This document shows positions 16,314 to 25,152 of a DNA stretch of 40,038 bases, piece by piece; within the stretch, counting starts at the first letter, position 1, and each line of letters opens with the position of its first letter. Source of the DNA: Bacteroidota bacterium (GTDB lineage: Bacteria; Bacteroidota; Bacteroidia; Chitinophagales; Saprospiraceae); contig JACRAN010000089.1 of the NCBI GenBank assembly GCA_016234735.1, forward strand, positions 1 to 40,038, written 5' to 3'. The notes beneath the pieces were generated by a model. It worked only from the letters and a program-made list of their open reading frames with translations. It ran no database searches and was not told the origin of the DNA. Made by a program: the position numbers and the translations under genes.

Positions 16314-16826
16314 CTACTGTCCCGGTGTCTGCTGCTGCATGTCCTGCTGCATTTTCAATGCTTGCTGAATTTGGTTGTTGAAGTACGTAATGCCCTCGTC
16401 GGTCATCAGGTTGGCGTTTGTTTTTTGCCTGTTTTTTTCAAAAACAAAATACGTGCAGCCAGTGCTGAAATAAAAATCGCCTTCGAGCACGATTTCGCCC
16501 TTGATTTGGTACGTCACCCGCCCGGCAGCCTTGCATTCCGGCCTGAGCGTGGCCGTGCCTTCGGCCACGTGGCGCACGGCGTACTGGATGCTGGGCTTGT
16601 CGGTGAGGCTCATCGGGAAGGGGTAGTTGTAAAAAATGTAGTCCACCTGGGTGCCCTCCTGCCAGATTTTTTCGAGCAGTTCGAGGGACACACTGGGCAA
16701 CGCTGGCATCGGGGCAACGCTGGCCGGGGGTGTGTCTGTTGCTGGTTGCTGGTTGTTGGCCGGTTTCTCCTGGTTGCAGGCACCGAGGGCCAGGGCGAGT
16801 ATGAAAAGGATGAAATGAAGGTTCAT
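16314..16826 (-). CDS. Small lipoprotein of unknown function
   Basis: The 170-residue protein has a lipoprotein signal with lipobox LGAC and lipidation Cys17, followed by a Gln/Pro/Ala-rich linker (20-45) and a compact domain (about 48-150) with the pattern QVDYIFYNYPFPMSLTDKPSIQYAV and a single GCTYFVFE stretch. The C-terminus is Gln/Met-rich. I do not recognise the family. It is the first gene of a probable two-gene unit with the Ppx/GppA phosphatase, and is divergent from the TPR membrane protein. Confidence 0.8.
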   Translation of the reverse strand: MNLHFILFILALALGACNQEKPANNQQPATDTPPASVAPMPALPSVSLELLEKIWQEGTQVDYIFYNYPFPMSLTDKPSIQYAVRHVAEGTATLRPECKAAGRVTYQIKGEIVLEGDFYFSTGCTYFVFEKNRQKTNANLMTDEGITYFNNQIQQALKMQQDMQQQTPGQ

Positions 16827-16975
16827 TGACTTTGTTTTTGCTGAAAAATGGATGAATCAGGGGCAAGATAGGAATTTTGAAAAAAGTAAAAGTAGCCATC
16901 CGGCGGCTCCAAAACCAGCAGTGGCCGGACAGTCCCGATTTTTTTTCAACTTTGGCCTTCCAACACAGCAGAATC

Positions 16976-19048
16976 ATGGCAAAACGCAAAGTCGCACTCA
17001 AAAAAAAGGACGTGGAAACGCCCGCCACCGAAGCGGGCAGGTTCCGGCGCAGGTTCAGCATCGTCATCTTCGCCCTCGGCGTGGCGCTCTACGCCAACAC
17101 GCTGTCCTTCGATTACACGGTGGACGATGCCATCGTCATCTACGACAACGAGTTCACTTGCAAGGGCCTGGCGGGCATCCCCGGCCTGCTGAAATACGAC
17201 ACGTTCCGGGGATTTTTCAAAGTGGAAGGCAAGGAAAAACTTGTGTCCGGCGGGCGCTACCGCCCCCTCACGCCGCTCATGTACGCCGCCGAGGTGCAGT
17301 TTTTTGCCCCAAAAAAAAGGGATGCTGCCGGGCAGCCCGTGAAGGACGCTGCCGGCCACACCGCCTTCGACCCCAACGAGGGCGGCAAACTGAACGCCGT
17401 GAAGTTCATCGGGCACCTGGTGAACGTGCTGCTCTACGGTCTGACCGGCGTGGTAGTCTTTTGGTTGCTATTGAAAATCCTGTCGCCAGGCGGCCCACCG
17501 AACAGCTCTGGCAACCTGCCGACCTACGTGGCGCTGGCGGCGGCGTTGCTGTTCGTGGCGCACCCCATCCACACGGAGGTGGTGGCCAACGTGAAGGGGC
17601 GTGACGAAATCCTGAGCCTGCTGGGCAGCCTCGCAGCACTGTATCTTTCGCTCAAGGCATTTCACCAACACAAAAACCGGCTGAACGTGGCGGCGGCCAT
17701 CGTGTTTTTCCTGGCGCTGCTGTCGAAGGAAAACGCCATCACGTTCCTGGCCGTCGTGCCGCTCACTTTTTTCTTTTTCACCTCGGCGAAGGCAGGTAAA
17801 ATCTTCACGCAAACGCTGCCCTTCCTGGCGGCGGCGGCACTGTTCCTCGTCATCCGTTCCAGTGTGCTGGGGTTCGACTTCGGGGGCCACCCGCCGAGGG
17901 AGCTGATGAACAACCCATTCCTCAAACTCGTTGGCAATCAATACGTTGACTTCAGTTTTGGGGAGAAAATGGCCACCGTTTTCTTCACCCTCGGCAAGTA
18001 CGTGCTGCTGCTGTTGTTCCCGCACCCACTCAGCCACGACTACTACCCCAGGGCCATCGGCATGATGACCTTCGGCAATTGGCGGGTGATTTTGAGTGTG
18101 CTGCTGTACCTCGGCATGGGCGTGTACGCACTCGTTCGTTTACCCAAAAAAGACCCCGTGAGCTACGGCATCCTGTTTTACCTGGCCACGTTGTCCATCG
18201 CCTCGAACATCGTTTTCCCCATCGGCACCAACATGAACGAGCGCTTCGTGTACATGCCATCGGTCGGGTTTGCGCTGGTGGCGGCGGCGCTGGTGTACCG
18301 CATCTCCGGCAGATGGAACAAGCCGAGGCCGGCGCTGATTTTCGCTGGCGCAATTGTGCTGCTGGCGCTGAACGTGAAAACTTTCACGAGAAATTTTGCG
18401 TGGAAAGACAACTTCACGCTGTTCACCACCGACATCAAAACGGTGCCCAACAGCGCCAAACTGCGCAACGCCACCGGTGGCGAACTCGTGGCGCAGTCGC
18501 TGAAACCGGCAAACGCCGCCCGCAAAACCGAGATGCTCAACGAGGCGGTCGGCCATCTGATGGAGGCGATAAAAATCCATCCCGGCTACAAAAACCCGTT
18601 CCTCATCCTCGGCAATGCGTACAACTACCTGCAACAGTACGAAGCATCCGTGCAGGCATACCAGCAAGCGCTGCAACTCGACCCCGATTATGCCGAAGCC
18701 CGGAACAACCTCGGCATCACGTATCGGGATGCGGGGCGCTACTTCGGCGAGCAAAAAGGCGACGTGAACAAAGCGATGGAGTACCTGACGAAAGCCTACG
18801 AACTGCGCCCCGATGAGTACGAGACGTTGCGGCTGCTGGGCGTGGCCAATGGCGTGAGCGGCAACGGGCCGAAGGCCATCGAGTTTTTCACGAAGGCGCT
18901 CCAAATGGAGCCGAACAATGCGGCGGCGCACTACAATTTGGGCAGCGCCTACTTCAACTCCGGCCAGCCGGAAAAAGGGCAGGAGTTTTTGCAGAAGGCC
19001 CGGCAAATCAACCCGAACATCGAGGCGGAGATGCGGGGCGGGAAGTGA
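16976..19048 (+). CDS. TMTC-like multi-span membrane protein with C-terminal TPR repeats
   Basis: The 690-residue protein has a basic N-terminus and about ten or more hydrophobic segments (residues 28 to about 470), then three to four TPR repeats (about 530-690, for example YKNPFLILGNAYNYLQQYEASVQAYQQALQLDPDY and NNAAAHYNLGSAYFNSGQ). The early motif YTVDDAIVIYDN resembles the acidic loop of GT-C glycosyltransferases, and the arrangement matches TMTC-type protein O-mannosyltransferase-like proteins. Its likely role is membrane-linked glycosylation from a polyprenyl-sugar donor; this is inference. I chose the ATG at 16976 over an upstream open frame to 16877, because the extra 33 residues do not look protein-like. 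Confidence 0.8.
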   Translation: MAKRKVALKKKDVETPATEAGRFRRRFSIVIFALGVALYANTLSFDYTVDDAIVIYDNEFTCKGLAGIPGLLKYDTFRGFFKVEGKEKLVSGGRYRPLTPLMYAAEVQFFAPKKRDAAGQPVKDAAGHTAFDPNEGGKLNAVKFIGHLVNVLLYGLTGVVVFWLLLKILSPGGPPNSSGNLPTYVALAAALLFVAHPIHTEVVANVKGRDEILSLLGSLAALYLSLKAFHQHKNRLNVAAAIVFFLALLSKENAITFLAVVPLTFFFFTSAKAGKIFTQTLPFLAAAALFLVIRSSVLGFDFGGHPPRELMNNPFLKLVGNQYVDFSFGEKMATVFFTLGKYVLLLLFPHPLSHDYYPRAIGMMTFGNWRVILSVLLYLGMGVYALVRLPKKDPVSYGILFYLATLSIASNIVFPIGTNMNERFVYMPSVGFALVAAALVYRISGRWNKPRPALIFAGAIVLLALNVKTFTRNFAWKDNFTLFTTDIKTVPNSAKLRNATGGELVAQSLKPANAARKTEMLNEAVGHLMEAIKIHPGYKNPFLILGNAYNYLQQYEASVQAYQQALQLDPDYAEARNNLGITYRDAGRYFGEQKGDVNKAMEYLTKAYELRPDEYETLRLLGVANGVSGNGPKAIEFFTKALQMEPNNAAAHYNLGSAYFNSGQPEKGQEFLQKARQINPNIEAEMRGGK

Positions 19049-19068
19049 GTTTTTTGAAAAAAAGTTGC

Positions 19069-19098
19069 TATCTTTGATAGTATCAAATGATAGTATCA
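19069..19098 (+). promoter_or_regulatory. -7 box and double palindromic operator at the Fic gene start
   Basis: TATCTTTG at 19069-19076 matches the TAnnTTTG box. It overlaps the first of two identical 11-bp palindromes, TGATAGTATCA (arms TGATA/TATCA), at 19075-19085 and 19088-19098, with a 13-bp period. The second ends on the A of the ATG at 19098. A repressor bound here would cover the transcription and translation start. No TTG is well placed for the -33 element. Confidence 0.65.
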
Positions 19099-20066
19099 TG
19101 GCGCAACCACCCTTTGAAATAAGCAGTTTTATCTTAAAAAAAATTGCTTCCATTGCTGAAAAACTCGGCGAGGTCAACTCGGCACACCTGCACAAGCCGC
19201 CGCCTGAGCTTCGCAAGCGAAACCGCATCCGAACCATCGGGGCGACGCTTGCCATTGAGGGGAACACCCTGACAGAGGAGCAAATCACCGCCCTGCTTGA
19301 AAACAAGCGGGTAGTTGGCCCCCAAAAGGACATCCAGGAGGTACTCAACGCCATCAAGGTTTACGAAGAATTGAAACGCCTTGACCCTTTGAAAATCAGG
19401 TCGTTCCTGAAAGCACACGCCATGCTGATGACCAGTTTGATTCCCACCGCTGGAAAGTTAAGAACGGAAGCAGTGGGAATCGTTCGTGGTTCGGAAGTGG
19501 CGCACCTCGCCCCACCAGCTTGGAATGTGCAGCATTTGATGACTGAACTGTTCGGTTATTTGAAAAAAACAGGCGATCATGTTCTGATAAAAAGCTGTGT
19601 TTTTCATTATGAAATGGAGTTCATCCATCCGTTCATGGACGGGAACGGCAGGATGGGCAGGCTTTGGCAGACATTGATTTTGATGAACGAATACCCTGTG
19701 TTCGAGTTTTTGCCATTGGAAACCATCGTCAAAAAAAAGCAGGAACTGTACTACGGAGCGCTTGCCGAAAGCGACAGGGCGGGCAGTTCCACCAGGTTCA
19801 TCGAATTCATGCTTGAAGTGGTGGAAGAAGCGCTGGCCGATTTGCTTTCCATGCAAAGCCGTGTCATGAAGTCGGTGGACAGGGTTGAATATTTCAAATC
19901 GGTGGTGGGTGAAAACGGATTTTCAAGGCAGGATTACCTGCGCCATTTCAGGCAAATATCGCCAGTGACAGCCAGCCGTGACCTCGCAGAAGCAGTCGCA
20001 TCGGGCATCCTGGAACGATTGGGCGATAAACGCACGGCCACCTACAAGTACCACCATCCATCGTGA
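19098..20066 (+). CDS. Fic family protein (AMPylase) with N-terminal inhibitory motif
   Basis: The 322-residue protein holds an intact Fic motif HPFMDGNGRMGR at residues 177-188, with catalytic His177 and the phosphate-binding Asp/Gly/Asn/Gly/Arg. Fic enzymes transfer AMP from ATP to a target hydroxyl. Residues 50-55 (T-x-x-x-E-G, Glu54) match the inhibitory helix, here placed N-terminally (class II). The N-terminal domain of about 75 residues is the Fic_N type, and residues 260-322 form a small winged-helix-like C-terminal domain (FSRQDYLRHFRQISPVTASRDL), as in self-regulating Fic proteins. The ATG at 19098 overlaps the operator palindromes, which fits autoregulation. Target unknown. Confidence 0.93.
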   Translation: MAQPPFEISSFILKKIASIAEKLGEVNSAHLHKPPPELRKRNRIRTIGATLAIEGNTLTEEQITALLENKRVVGPQKDIQEVLNAIKVYEELKRLDPLKIRSFLKAHAMLMTSLIPTAGKLRTEAVGIVRGSEVAHLAPPAWNVQHLMTELFGYLKKTGDHVLIKSCVFHYEMEFIHPFMDGNGRMGRLWQTLILMNEYPVFEFLPLETIVKKKQELYYGALAESDRAGSSTRFIEFMLEVVEEALADLLSMQSRVMKSVDRVEYFKSVVGENGFSRQDYLRHFRQISPVTASRDLAEAVASGILERLGDKRTATYKYHHPS

Positions 20067-20113
20067 ACAGTGCCAATTTTCTCCGCTCCGCAACTATGGA
20101 TGCAGCCTCTGCG

Positions 20114-20143
20114 TTTGAGAGAAGTCTTTTTTACGTAGCTTTG
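20114..20143 (+). promoter_or_regulatory. Bacteroidota-type promoter of the DUF4175 gene
   Basis: TTTG at 20114-20117 is followed after 18 nt by TAGCTTTG at 20136-20143, matching both consensus elements. The leader to the ATG at 20233 would be about 85 nt. Confidence 0.7.
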
Positions 20144-20232
20144 AATGTTGTTGCAACGGAAGGTGTGGAGAGAAATTTGCTTTAAAAAAACCTCCGCCCA
20201 AACGTTTCCCCTCAGAAAAAATAAGCAAGCCC

Positions 20233-23200
20233 ATGTCTTACAAGGATAACTATCAACTGCTCATCGAAAAACTCGACCAGTTCATTCGGAAGTTTTACGT
20301 CAACCAACTCATCCGGGGCGGGCTGTACAGCCTGGCGCTGATGCTGGTGTTGTTCCTGGGGCTGAACTTTTTGGAGTACCATTTTTACTTCAAACCGGGC
20401 ATCCGGGAGGCGTTGTTTTTCTCCTTCACGGGCATTTCGGCGGTAGCGCTTTTCATTTGGGTGGCCATGCCGCTGCTGCATTATTTTCACTTGGGCAAGG
20501 TGATTTCGCATGAAAAAGCTGCCGGTATCATTGGCGACCATTTCGCCAACGTGAAAGATAAATTGTTGAATGTCTTGCAGTTACGGTCGCAGGCAGACAG
20601 TGCCGTGAGCCGGGAACTGATTTTGGCGAGCATCAACCAGAAATCGGAGGAAATAAAACCGGTGCCCTTCCAGCGGGCCATCGACCTCACCCAAAACCGC
20701 AAATACCTGAAATACACGCTGCCACCGCTGCTGTTGCTCATCATCGTGCTGTTCGCAGCGCCGAGCCTCATCACCGACAGCACGGCACGGCTCCTCAAGT
20801 TCAACAAGGAATTTGAAAAACCTGCACCGTTCCGTTTCATCGTGGAAGAAAAAGACTTGCAAGTGGTGCAGTTCGGCGAGTACCCGCTCACGGTGAAGGT
20901 GGAGGGCGAGGCATTGCCGAACGAGGTTTTCATCGACATCGACAACATCCAGTACCGCCTGACGAAGGAGGACGGCGGCACGTTCAGCTACCGATTCAGC
21001 AACGTGGCGAAGGACACGGAGTTCAAACTTTTTTCCAGCGGCATCGAGTCACGGGACTACACACTGGAGGTGCTGGAGAAGCCGAACATCGTCGGCTTCG
21101 AGGTGAAGCTGGACTACCCGGCCTACACGGGCCGCAAGGACGAGGCGCTGAAAAGCACGGGAGACCTCGTCATCCCGGCCGGCACGAACATCGACTGGAT
21201 TTTCAACTCGCAGTTCACCGACAACATCGCCATCCGCTTCGCCAATGCTCCGCAAACCGTGGAGACGAAGCGCTTTTCCGACGAACTTTTTACCTTCAAA
21301 AAACGGGCGCTGAAGGATGAAATCTACCGCCTCTACATCTCCAACGAGGCACTGCCGAAGGCCGATTCGGTGACGTATTCCATCACGGTCATCCCCGATT
21401 TGTACCCGGTCATCAAGGCGGAAAAATTCCAGGACAGCACAAACAACAAGGTGCTCTATTTCGTGGGCGAAGCGTCAGACGACTACGGGCTGCTGGGGCT
21501 TTCGTTCAACTACCGCATCAAGCGGGACGGGCGTGAGGGCGAGTTGAAAACGATGAAACTGCCCAAACAGGAGGGCAAGAGCATCCAGTACAGCCATATT
21601 TTCGACCTGATGGAACTGGCCCTGCAACCGGGCGACGAGGTGACGTACTATTTTGAAATTTTCGACAACGACGGGGTGAACGGCAGCAAATCGGCCCGCA
21701 CGGCGCTCATGGTGTACGCCGTGCCGACGGCAGAGGAGCTTGAAAAAATGCAGGAGGAAAACAGCGAGCAAATCAAAGACAAGTTGATGAAATCGCTCAA
21801 GGAAAGCCAGAAGATTCAGGAGGATATGAAAAAACTCCGGGACAAGGTTTTGCAGCAAAAAGACCTCGACTGGCAGACCCGCAAGGAACTGGAAAAACTG
21901 CTCGACCGCCAGAAAGAGTTGCAAAAACAAATGGACGAGGCCAAAGAAAAATATCAGGAGAACCTCGAAAACCAGCAGGAGTTCAACAAGCCGGACGAGC
22001 AAATGCAGGAGAAACAAGAGCAACTGGAAAAACTGATGGAGGAAGTGATGAGCGACGAGATGAAGGAATTGATGCAAAAAATCGAGGAACTGCTCCAGGA
22101 AATGCAGAAGGATCAGGCGCTGGAAAAGATGGAAGAAATGCAGAACAACCAGGAGCAGAAGGAAAAAGACCTCGACCGGATGCTCGAACTGTACAAGCAA
22201 CTCGAATTCGAGTACGAGATGCAGCAGACCATCGACAAGCTGGAAAAACTGGCGGAGGAGCAGGAAAAACTGAGCGAAGAAACCGAAAAAGCCGACCAGT
22301 ACATCCAGGACCAGTCGAAGCAGGAACAGGAACAGCAGCAGGAAGATTTGAAGAAACAGCAGGAGGAACTCAACAAGAAGTTCGAGGACATTGAGAAAAA
22401 AATGGAGGATTTGAAGAAGAAAAACGAGGAATTGCAGAACAAGCAGGACTTCGACGAACAGAAGGAGGAGCGGGAAGACGTGAAGGAAGACATGAAGGAC
22501 AGCAAGGAGAACATTCAGCAGCAGCAGAACCAGAAGGCCAGCCGCAAGCAAAAAAGCGCCTCCAAAAAAATGAAGGAAATGGCCGAAAGCATGAAAATGC
22601 AGATGGAGGGGCAGGAGCAGGAACAATTGGAATTGGACTTGAAGGCACTGCGGCAATTGCTGGAAAACATCGTGACCCTGTCATTCGAGCAGGAGGATGT
22701 GATGAACCAGTTGCAGCCGGTGGAAATCAATACGCCCCGCTACATCGGCCTGACGCAGGAGCAGAAAAAAATACAGGACGACTTCAAGGTAGTGGAGGAC
22801 AGCCTCTACGAACTGGCGAAGCGGGTGGTGCAAATGGAAAGTTTCATCACGGAGAAAGTTGGCGAAATCAAGGGCAACATGCGCAAAGCCCTCGACAACC
22901 TCGAGGAGCGCCAGAAACCGGTGGCCAGCGAGCAACAGCAGCGGGCCATGAAAAACCTCAACGACCTCGCCCTGATGCTCAGTGAAGTGATGCAGCAGAT
23001 GCAGATGCAGATGTCGAGCGGGATGCCCGGCAGCCAGATGTGCAGCAAGCCCGGCGGCAGCGGCGGCAAATCGGGCAAAGAACCAAAAGACAAGCCTGCT
23101 TCCGAAGGCCAAAAAGAACTGAACGAGGGAATGAAAAAAATGGGGGAAGGTAAAAAAGAGGGAGATGGCAAAGGCGAAGGCCCGTCCAGCAAGGAGTTTG

Positions 23201-23613
23201 CGCAAATGGCGGCCCGGCAGGCGGCCCTTCGGAAGCAATTGGAACAAAAACAACGGGAGTTGCAGCAGCAGGGCAAAGGCGACAAGGAATTGCAGGAAAT
23301 CATCGACCAGATGAACAAAATCGAAAAAAACCTGGTCAACAAACAACTGACCAACGAAATGCTCAAGCGCCAGCAGGACATTTTGACCCGACTGCTCGAA
23401 CACGAACGTGCCGAGCGTCAGCGTGACCAGGATAACAAGCGCAAATCCGAGACCGCCCAGGACAAGGAGCGCAAGATGCCGCCGTCGCTGGAAGAATACA
23501 TCAAAAAACGGGAAGCGGAAACGGAGCAGTTCAAGACGGTCAACCCTGCCCTGAAGCCGTACTACAAAAACCTCGTCGAGGAGTACTACAAATCGTTGAA
23601 ATCGACAAAGTGA
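20233..23613 (+). CDS. DUF4175 family membrane protein with long coiled coil
   Basis: The 1126-residue protein starts with two hydrophobic segments (about 28-48 and 60-82), a third near 150-172, a periplasmic-type beta-rich region (about 190-500, Ig-like strands), and then a very long Gln/Glu/Lys/Met-rich coiled coil (about 510-870). A Gly/Ser/Lys-rich low-complexity segment (about 925-990) follows, then another helical stretch to the end. This architecture matches DUF4175, found mainly in Bacteroidota and Alphaproteobacteria. The function is unknown, with envelope or mechanical roles suggested by the layout. It has its own promoter and a strong terminator, so it is a single-gene unit. Confidence 0.85.
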   Translation: MSYKDNYQLLIEKLDQFIRKFYVNQLIRGGLYSLALMLVLFLGLNFLEYHFYFKPGIREALFFSFTGISAVALFIWVAMPLLHYFHLGKVISHEKAAGIIGDHFANVKDKLLNVLQLRSQADSAVSRELILASINQKSEEIKPVPFQRAIDLTQNRKYLKYTLPPLLLLIIVLFAAPSLITDSTARLLKFNKEFEKPAPFRFIVEEKDLQVVQFGEYPLTVKVEGEALPNEVFIDIDNIQYRLTKEDGGTFSYRFSNVAKDTEFKLFSSGIESRDYTLEVLEKPNIVGFEVKLDYPAYTGRKDEALKSTGDLVIPAGTNIDWIFNSQFTDNIAIRFANAPQTVETKRFSDELFTFKKRALKDEIYRLYISNEALPKADSVTYSITVIPDLYPVIKAEKFQDSTNNKVLYFVGEASDDYGLLGLSFNYRIKRDGREGELKTMKLPKQEGKSIQYSHIFDLMELALQPGDEVTYYFEIFDNDGVNGSKSARTALMVYAVPTAEELEKMQEENSEQIKDKLMKSLKESQKIQEDMKKLRDKVLQQKDLDWQTRKELEKLLDRQKELQKQMDEAKEKYQENLENQQEFNKPDEQMQEKQEQLEKLMEEVMSDEMKELMQKIEELLQEMQKDQALEKMEEMQNNQEQKEKDLDRMLELYKQLEFEYEMQQTIDKLEKLAEEQEKLSEETEKADQYIQDQSKQEQEQQQEDLKKQQEELNKKFEDIEKKMEDLKKKNEELQNKQDFDEQKEEREDVKEDMKDSKENIQQQQNQKASRKQKSASKKMKEMAESMKMQMEGQEQEQLELDLKALRQLLENIVTLSFEQEDVMNQLQPVEINTPRYIGLTQEQKKIQDDFKVVEDSLYELAKRVVQMESFITEKVGEIKGNMRKALDNLEERQKPVASEQQQRAMKNLNDLALMLSEVMQQMQMQMSSGMPGSQMCSKPGGSGGKSGKEPKDKPASEGQKELNEGMKKMGEGKKEGDGKGEGPSSKEFAQMAARQAALRKQLEQKQRELQQQGKGDKELQEIIDQMNKIEKNLVNKQLTNEMLKRQQDILTRLLEHERAERQRDQDNKRKSETAQDKERKMPPSLEEYIKKREAETEQFKTVNPALKPYYKNLVEEYYKSLKSTK

Positions 23614-23628
23614 CAATGATTTTCCCAA

Positions 23629-23667
23629 CAAAAAAGGCCGAAGCGAAATCCGCTTCGGCTTTTTTTG
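23629..23667. terminator. Bidirectional terminator after the DUF4175 gene
   Basis: GCCGAAGCG at 23637-23645 and CGCTTCGGC at 23651-23659 are perfect arms around a 5-nt loop, with an A-run before and a run of T after. It lies between the DUF4175 gene and convergent dapA. Confidence 0.9.
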
Positions 23668-23683
23668 TTCCTGAAACTCTGGC

Positions 23684-24583
23684 TCAAACAGCCATTCCGG
23701 CGTACATTTTTTCCAACTCCACTTTCAAATTTTCCAACGTGCTCTCCCGCACCGGAACCAGCGGCAAGCGGACTTCGCCGGAGCAAATTCCCATGATTTT
23801 CAGCACCGCTTTGATGCCCGCCGGATTGCCATCCACGTAGAGCAGCGGGTGGATGTCGTGCAGGTCAAGGTTGATGCAGCGGGCGGTTTCAAAGTCGCCG
23901 TGGAGGGCCGCCCGCACCATGCCGGAGAACTGTTCGGGCAGGGCGTTGGCAATCACTGAAATAACGCCCCTGCCGCCGCAGGCAATGATGGGCAGCGTCA
24001 GGGAATCGTCGCCGGAGAGGACGAGAAAATCATCAGGTTTGTGTTTGATGATGGAAACTACCTGGTCCATTTGACCGGAAGCCTCCTTCACGGCGATGAA
24101 TTTTTTGCTGGCATGGGCCAGTCGAAGTGTGGTGTCCGCTGTCATGTTGGAGGCCGTTCGGCCCGGCACATTGTATATGATGATGGGCAGGGGCGACACG
24201 GCTTCCAGCGCCATGTAATGTTGAAAAATGCCCTCCTGGGTTGGCTTGACGTAGGACGGGTTGCTGGACATGATGGCCGAAAAGCCCTCCAGGTCGTAGT
24301 TGCGGACACGCTCGATGAGGTGCAGGGTGTTGTTGGCACCGAAAAGCCCAGCCACCACCGGCACCCGCTCGGTCACTTTTTTCAAAGTGAATTTAAAAAC
24401 CTCCTTGCACTCGGCGGTGGTGAGCATGATGGCTTCGCCCGTCGAACCCAACGACACGATGAAATCCACACCGCCGCCAATCACATGCTCGATGACTTTT
24501 TCGAGTGCTTCAAAATCAACTTTGCCTTGTTGGTAGGGCGTTACGAGGGCGACTCCCGTCCCGTTAAATTGCTGCTGCTTCAT
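23684..24583 (-). CDS. dapA: 4-hydroxy-tetrahydrodipicolinate synthase
   Basis: It condenses pyruvate with aspartate semialdehyde in the lysine/diaminopimelate pathway. The 299 residues match the family length. Lys166 in AVKEASG forms the Schiff base, Tyr137 in IIIYNVPGRT and Thr48 in GSTGE complete the catalytic relay, and the Arg of VPGRT binds the substrate carboxylate. The start at 24583 overlaps the end of the upstream DUF6913 gene by 20 nt, indicating a tightly coupled operon (accA, DUF6913, dapA) read on the minus strand. Confidence 0.96.
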   Translation of the reverse strand: MKQQQFNGTGVALVTPYQQGKVDFEALEKVIEHVIGGGVDFIVSLGSTGEAIMLTTAECKEVFKFTLKKVTERVPVVAGLFGANNTLHLIERVRNYDLEGFSAIMSSNPSYVKPTQEGIFQHYMALEAVSPLPIIIYNVPGRTASNMTADTTLRLAHASKKFIAVKEASGQMDQVVSIIKHKPDDFLVLSGDDSLTLPIIACGGRGVISVIANALPEQFSGMVRAALHGDFETARCINLDLHDIHPLLYVDGNPAGIKAVLKIMGICSGEVRLPLVPVRESTLENLKVELEKMYAGMAV

Positions 24584-25115
24584 AATTTGGTCGCATCTTT
24601 TTCATGTAAAAAACAACCTGGTGAAGGAATGCTTTCAAGTCCGTTTTGACCGGAGAGTCAATCATCAGGTCGTAACAAAATGTATTTTCCGTGAAAGGCC
24701 CCACGCGGAACCTTGCTTTTGAATGTGCTGCGAGGTAGTCCAGTGGCAGTATGCTACTGTGCGAAATGTTCAGCAGCAAATCGAAAGGCTGGTCTTTGAA
24801 TTCGAGGGCTTCGCGGCTGGTGGGCCGCAAGGTCCAGTCGGTTTGCCGACGGTTGAAAGCGGCGAAGGAAAAATTATCTCCCTTGAGTTTGTTGTTGAAA
24901 AAAGCGAGCAGTTTCACTTTTTTCCCTTGCTGTTTCAACTGTTCTGCGTAGCCGAGTACGATTTCACGTTCAGCCTGTTCGGTGCCATCGAACAAAATGC
25001 CGATGGATTTGGCGTTGTCGAGGTACATGGAACTGCGGCCAGGTGGATGGGCGGGCAGTCCTTTTTTCAAAAAAGATTGGTGGATTTGGGTGCGTATTTG
25101 TTCTATCAATTGCAT
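24564..25115 (-). CDS. DUF6913 family protein
   Basis: The 183-residue protein contains SIGILFDGTEQAEREIVLGYAEQLKQQGKKVKLLAFF, then a DWTLRP stretch and FDLLLNISHSSILPLDYLAAHSKARFRVGPF. I recognise this as the DUF6913 type, small soluble alpha/beta proteins conserved next to dapA in Bacteroidota. No catalytic motif is evident. It ends inside the dapA start and begins 37 bp after accA. Confidence 0.75.
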   Translation of the reverse strand: MQLIEQIRTQIHQSFLKKGLPAHPPGRSSMYLDNAKSIGILFDGTEQAEREIVLGYAEQLKQQGKKVKLLAFFNNKLKGDNFSFAAFNRRQTDWTLRPTSREALEFKDQPFDLLLNISHSSILPLDYLAAHSKARFRVGPFTENTFCYDLMIDSPVKTDLKAFLHQVVFYMKKMRPNYEAAAI

Positions 25116-25152
25116 GGTACAGGTATTTTAAGCAGTAAAAAAGTGGAGATTT

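Noticed and set aside
16877-16975. 33-residue N-terminal extension of the TMTC-like protein
   Set aside because: It begins in the shared upstream region, includes low-quality coding sequence, and the ATG at 16976 gives a natural basic N-terminus.
21475-22656. Hydrophobic minus-strand frame (393 codons) resembling a membrane protein
   Set aside because: It is the reverse reading of the Gln/Glu/Lys-rich coiled coil of the DUF4175 protein; its Leu/Phe richness follows from complementing those codons.
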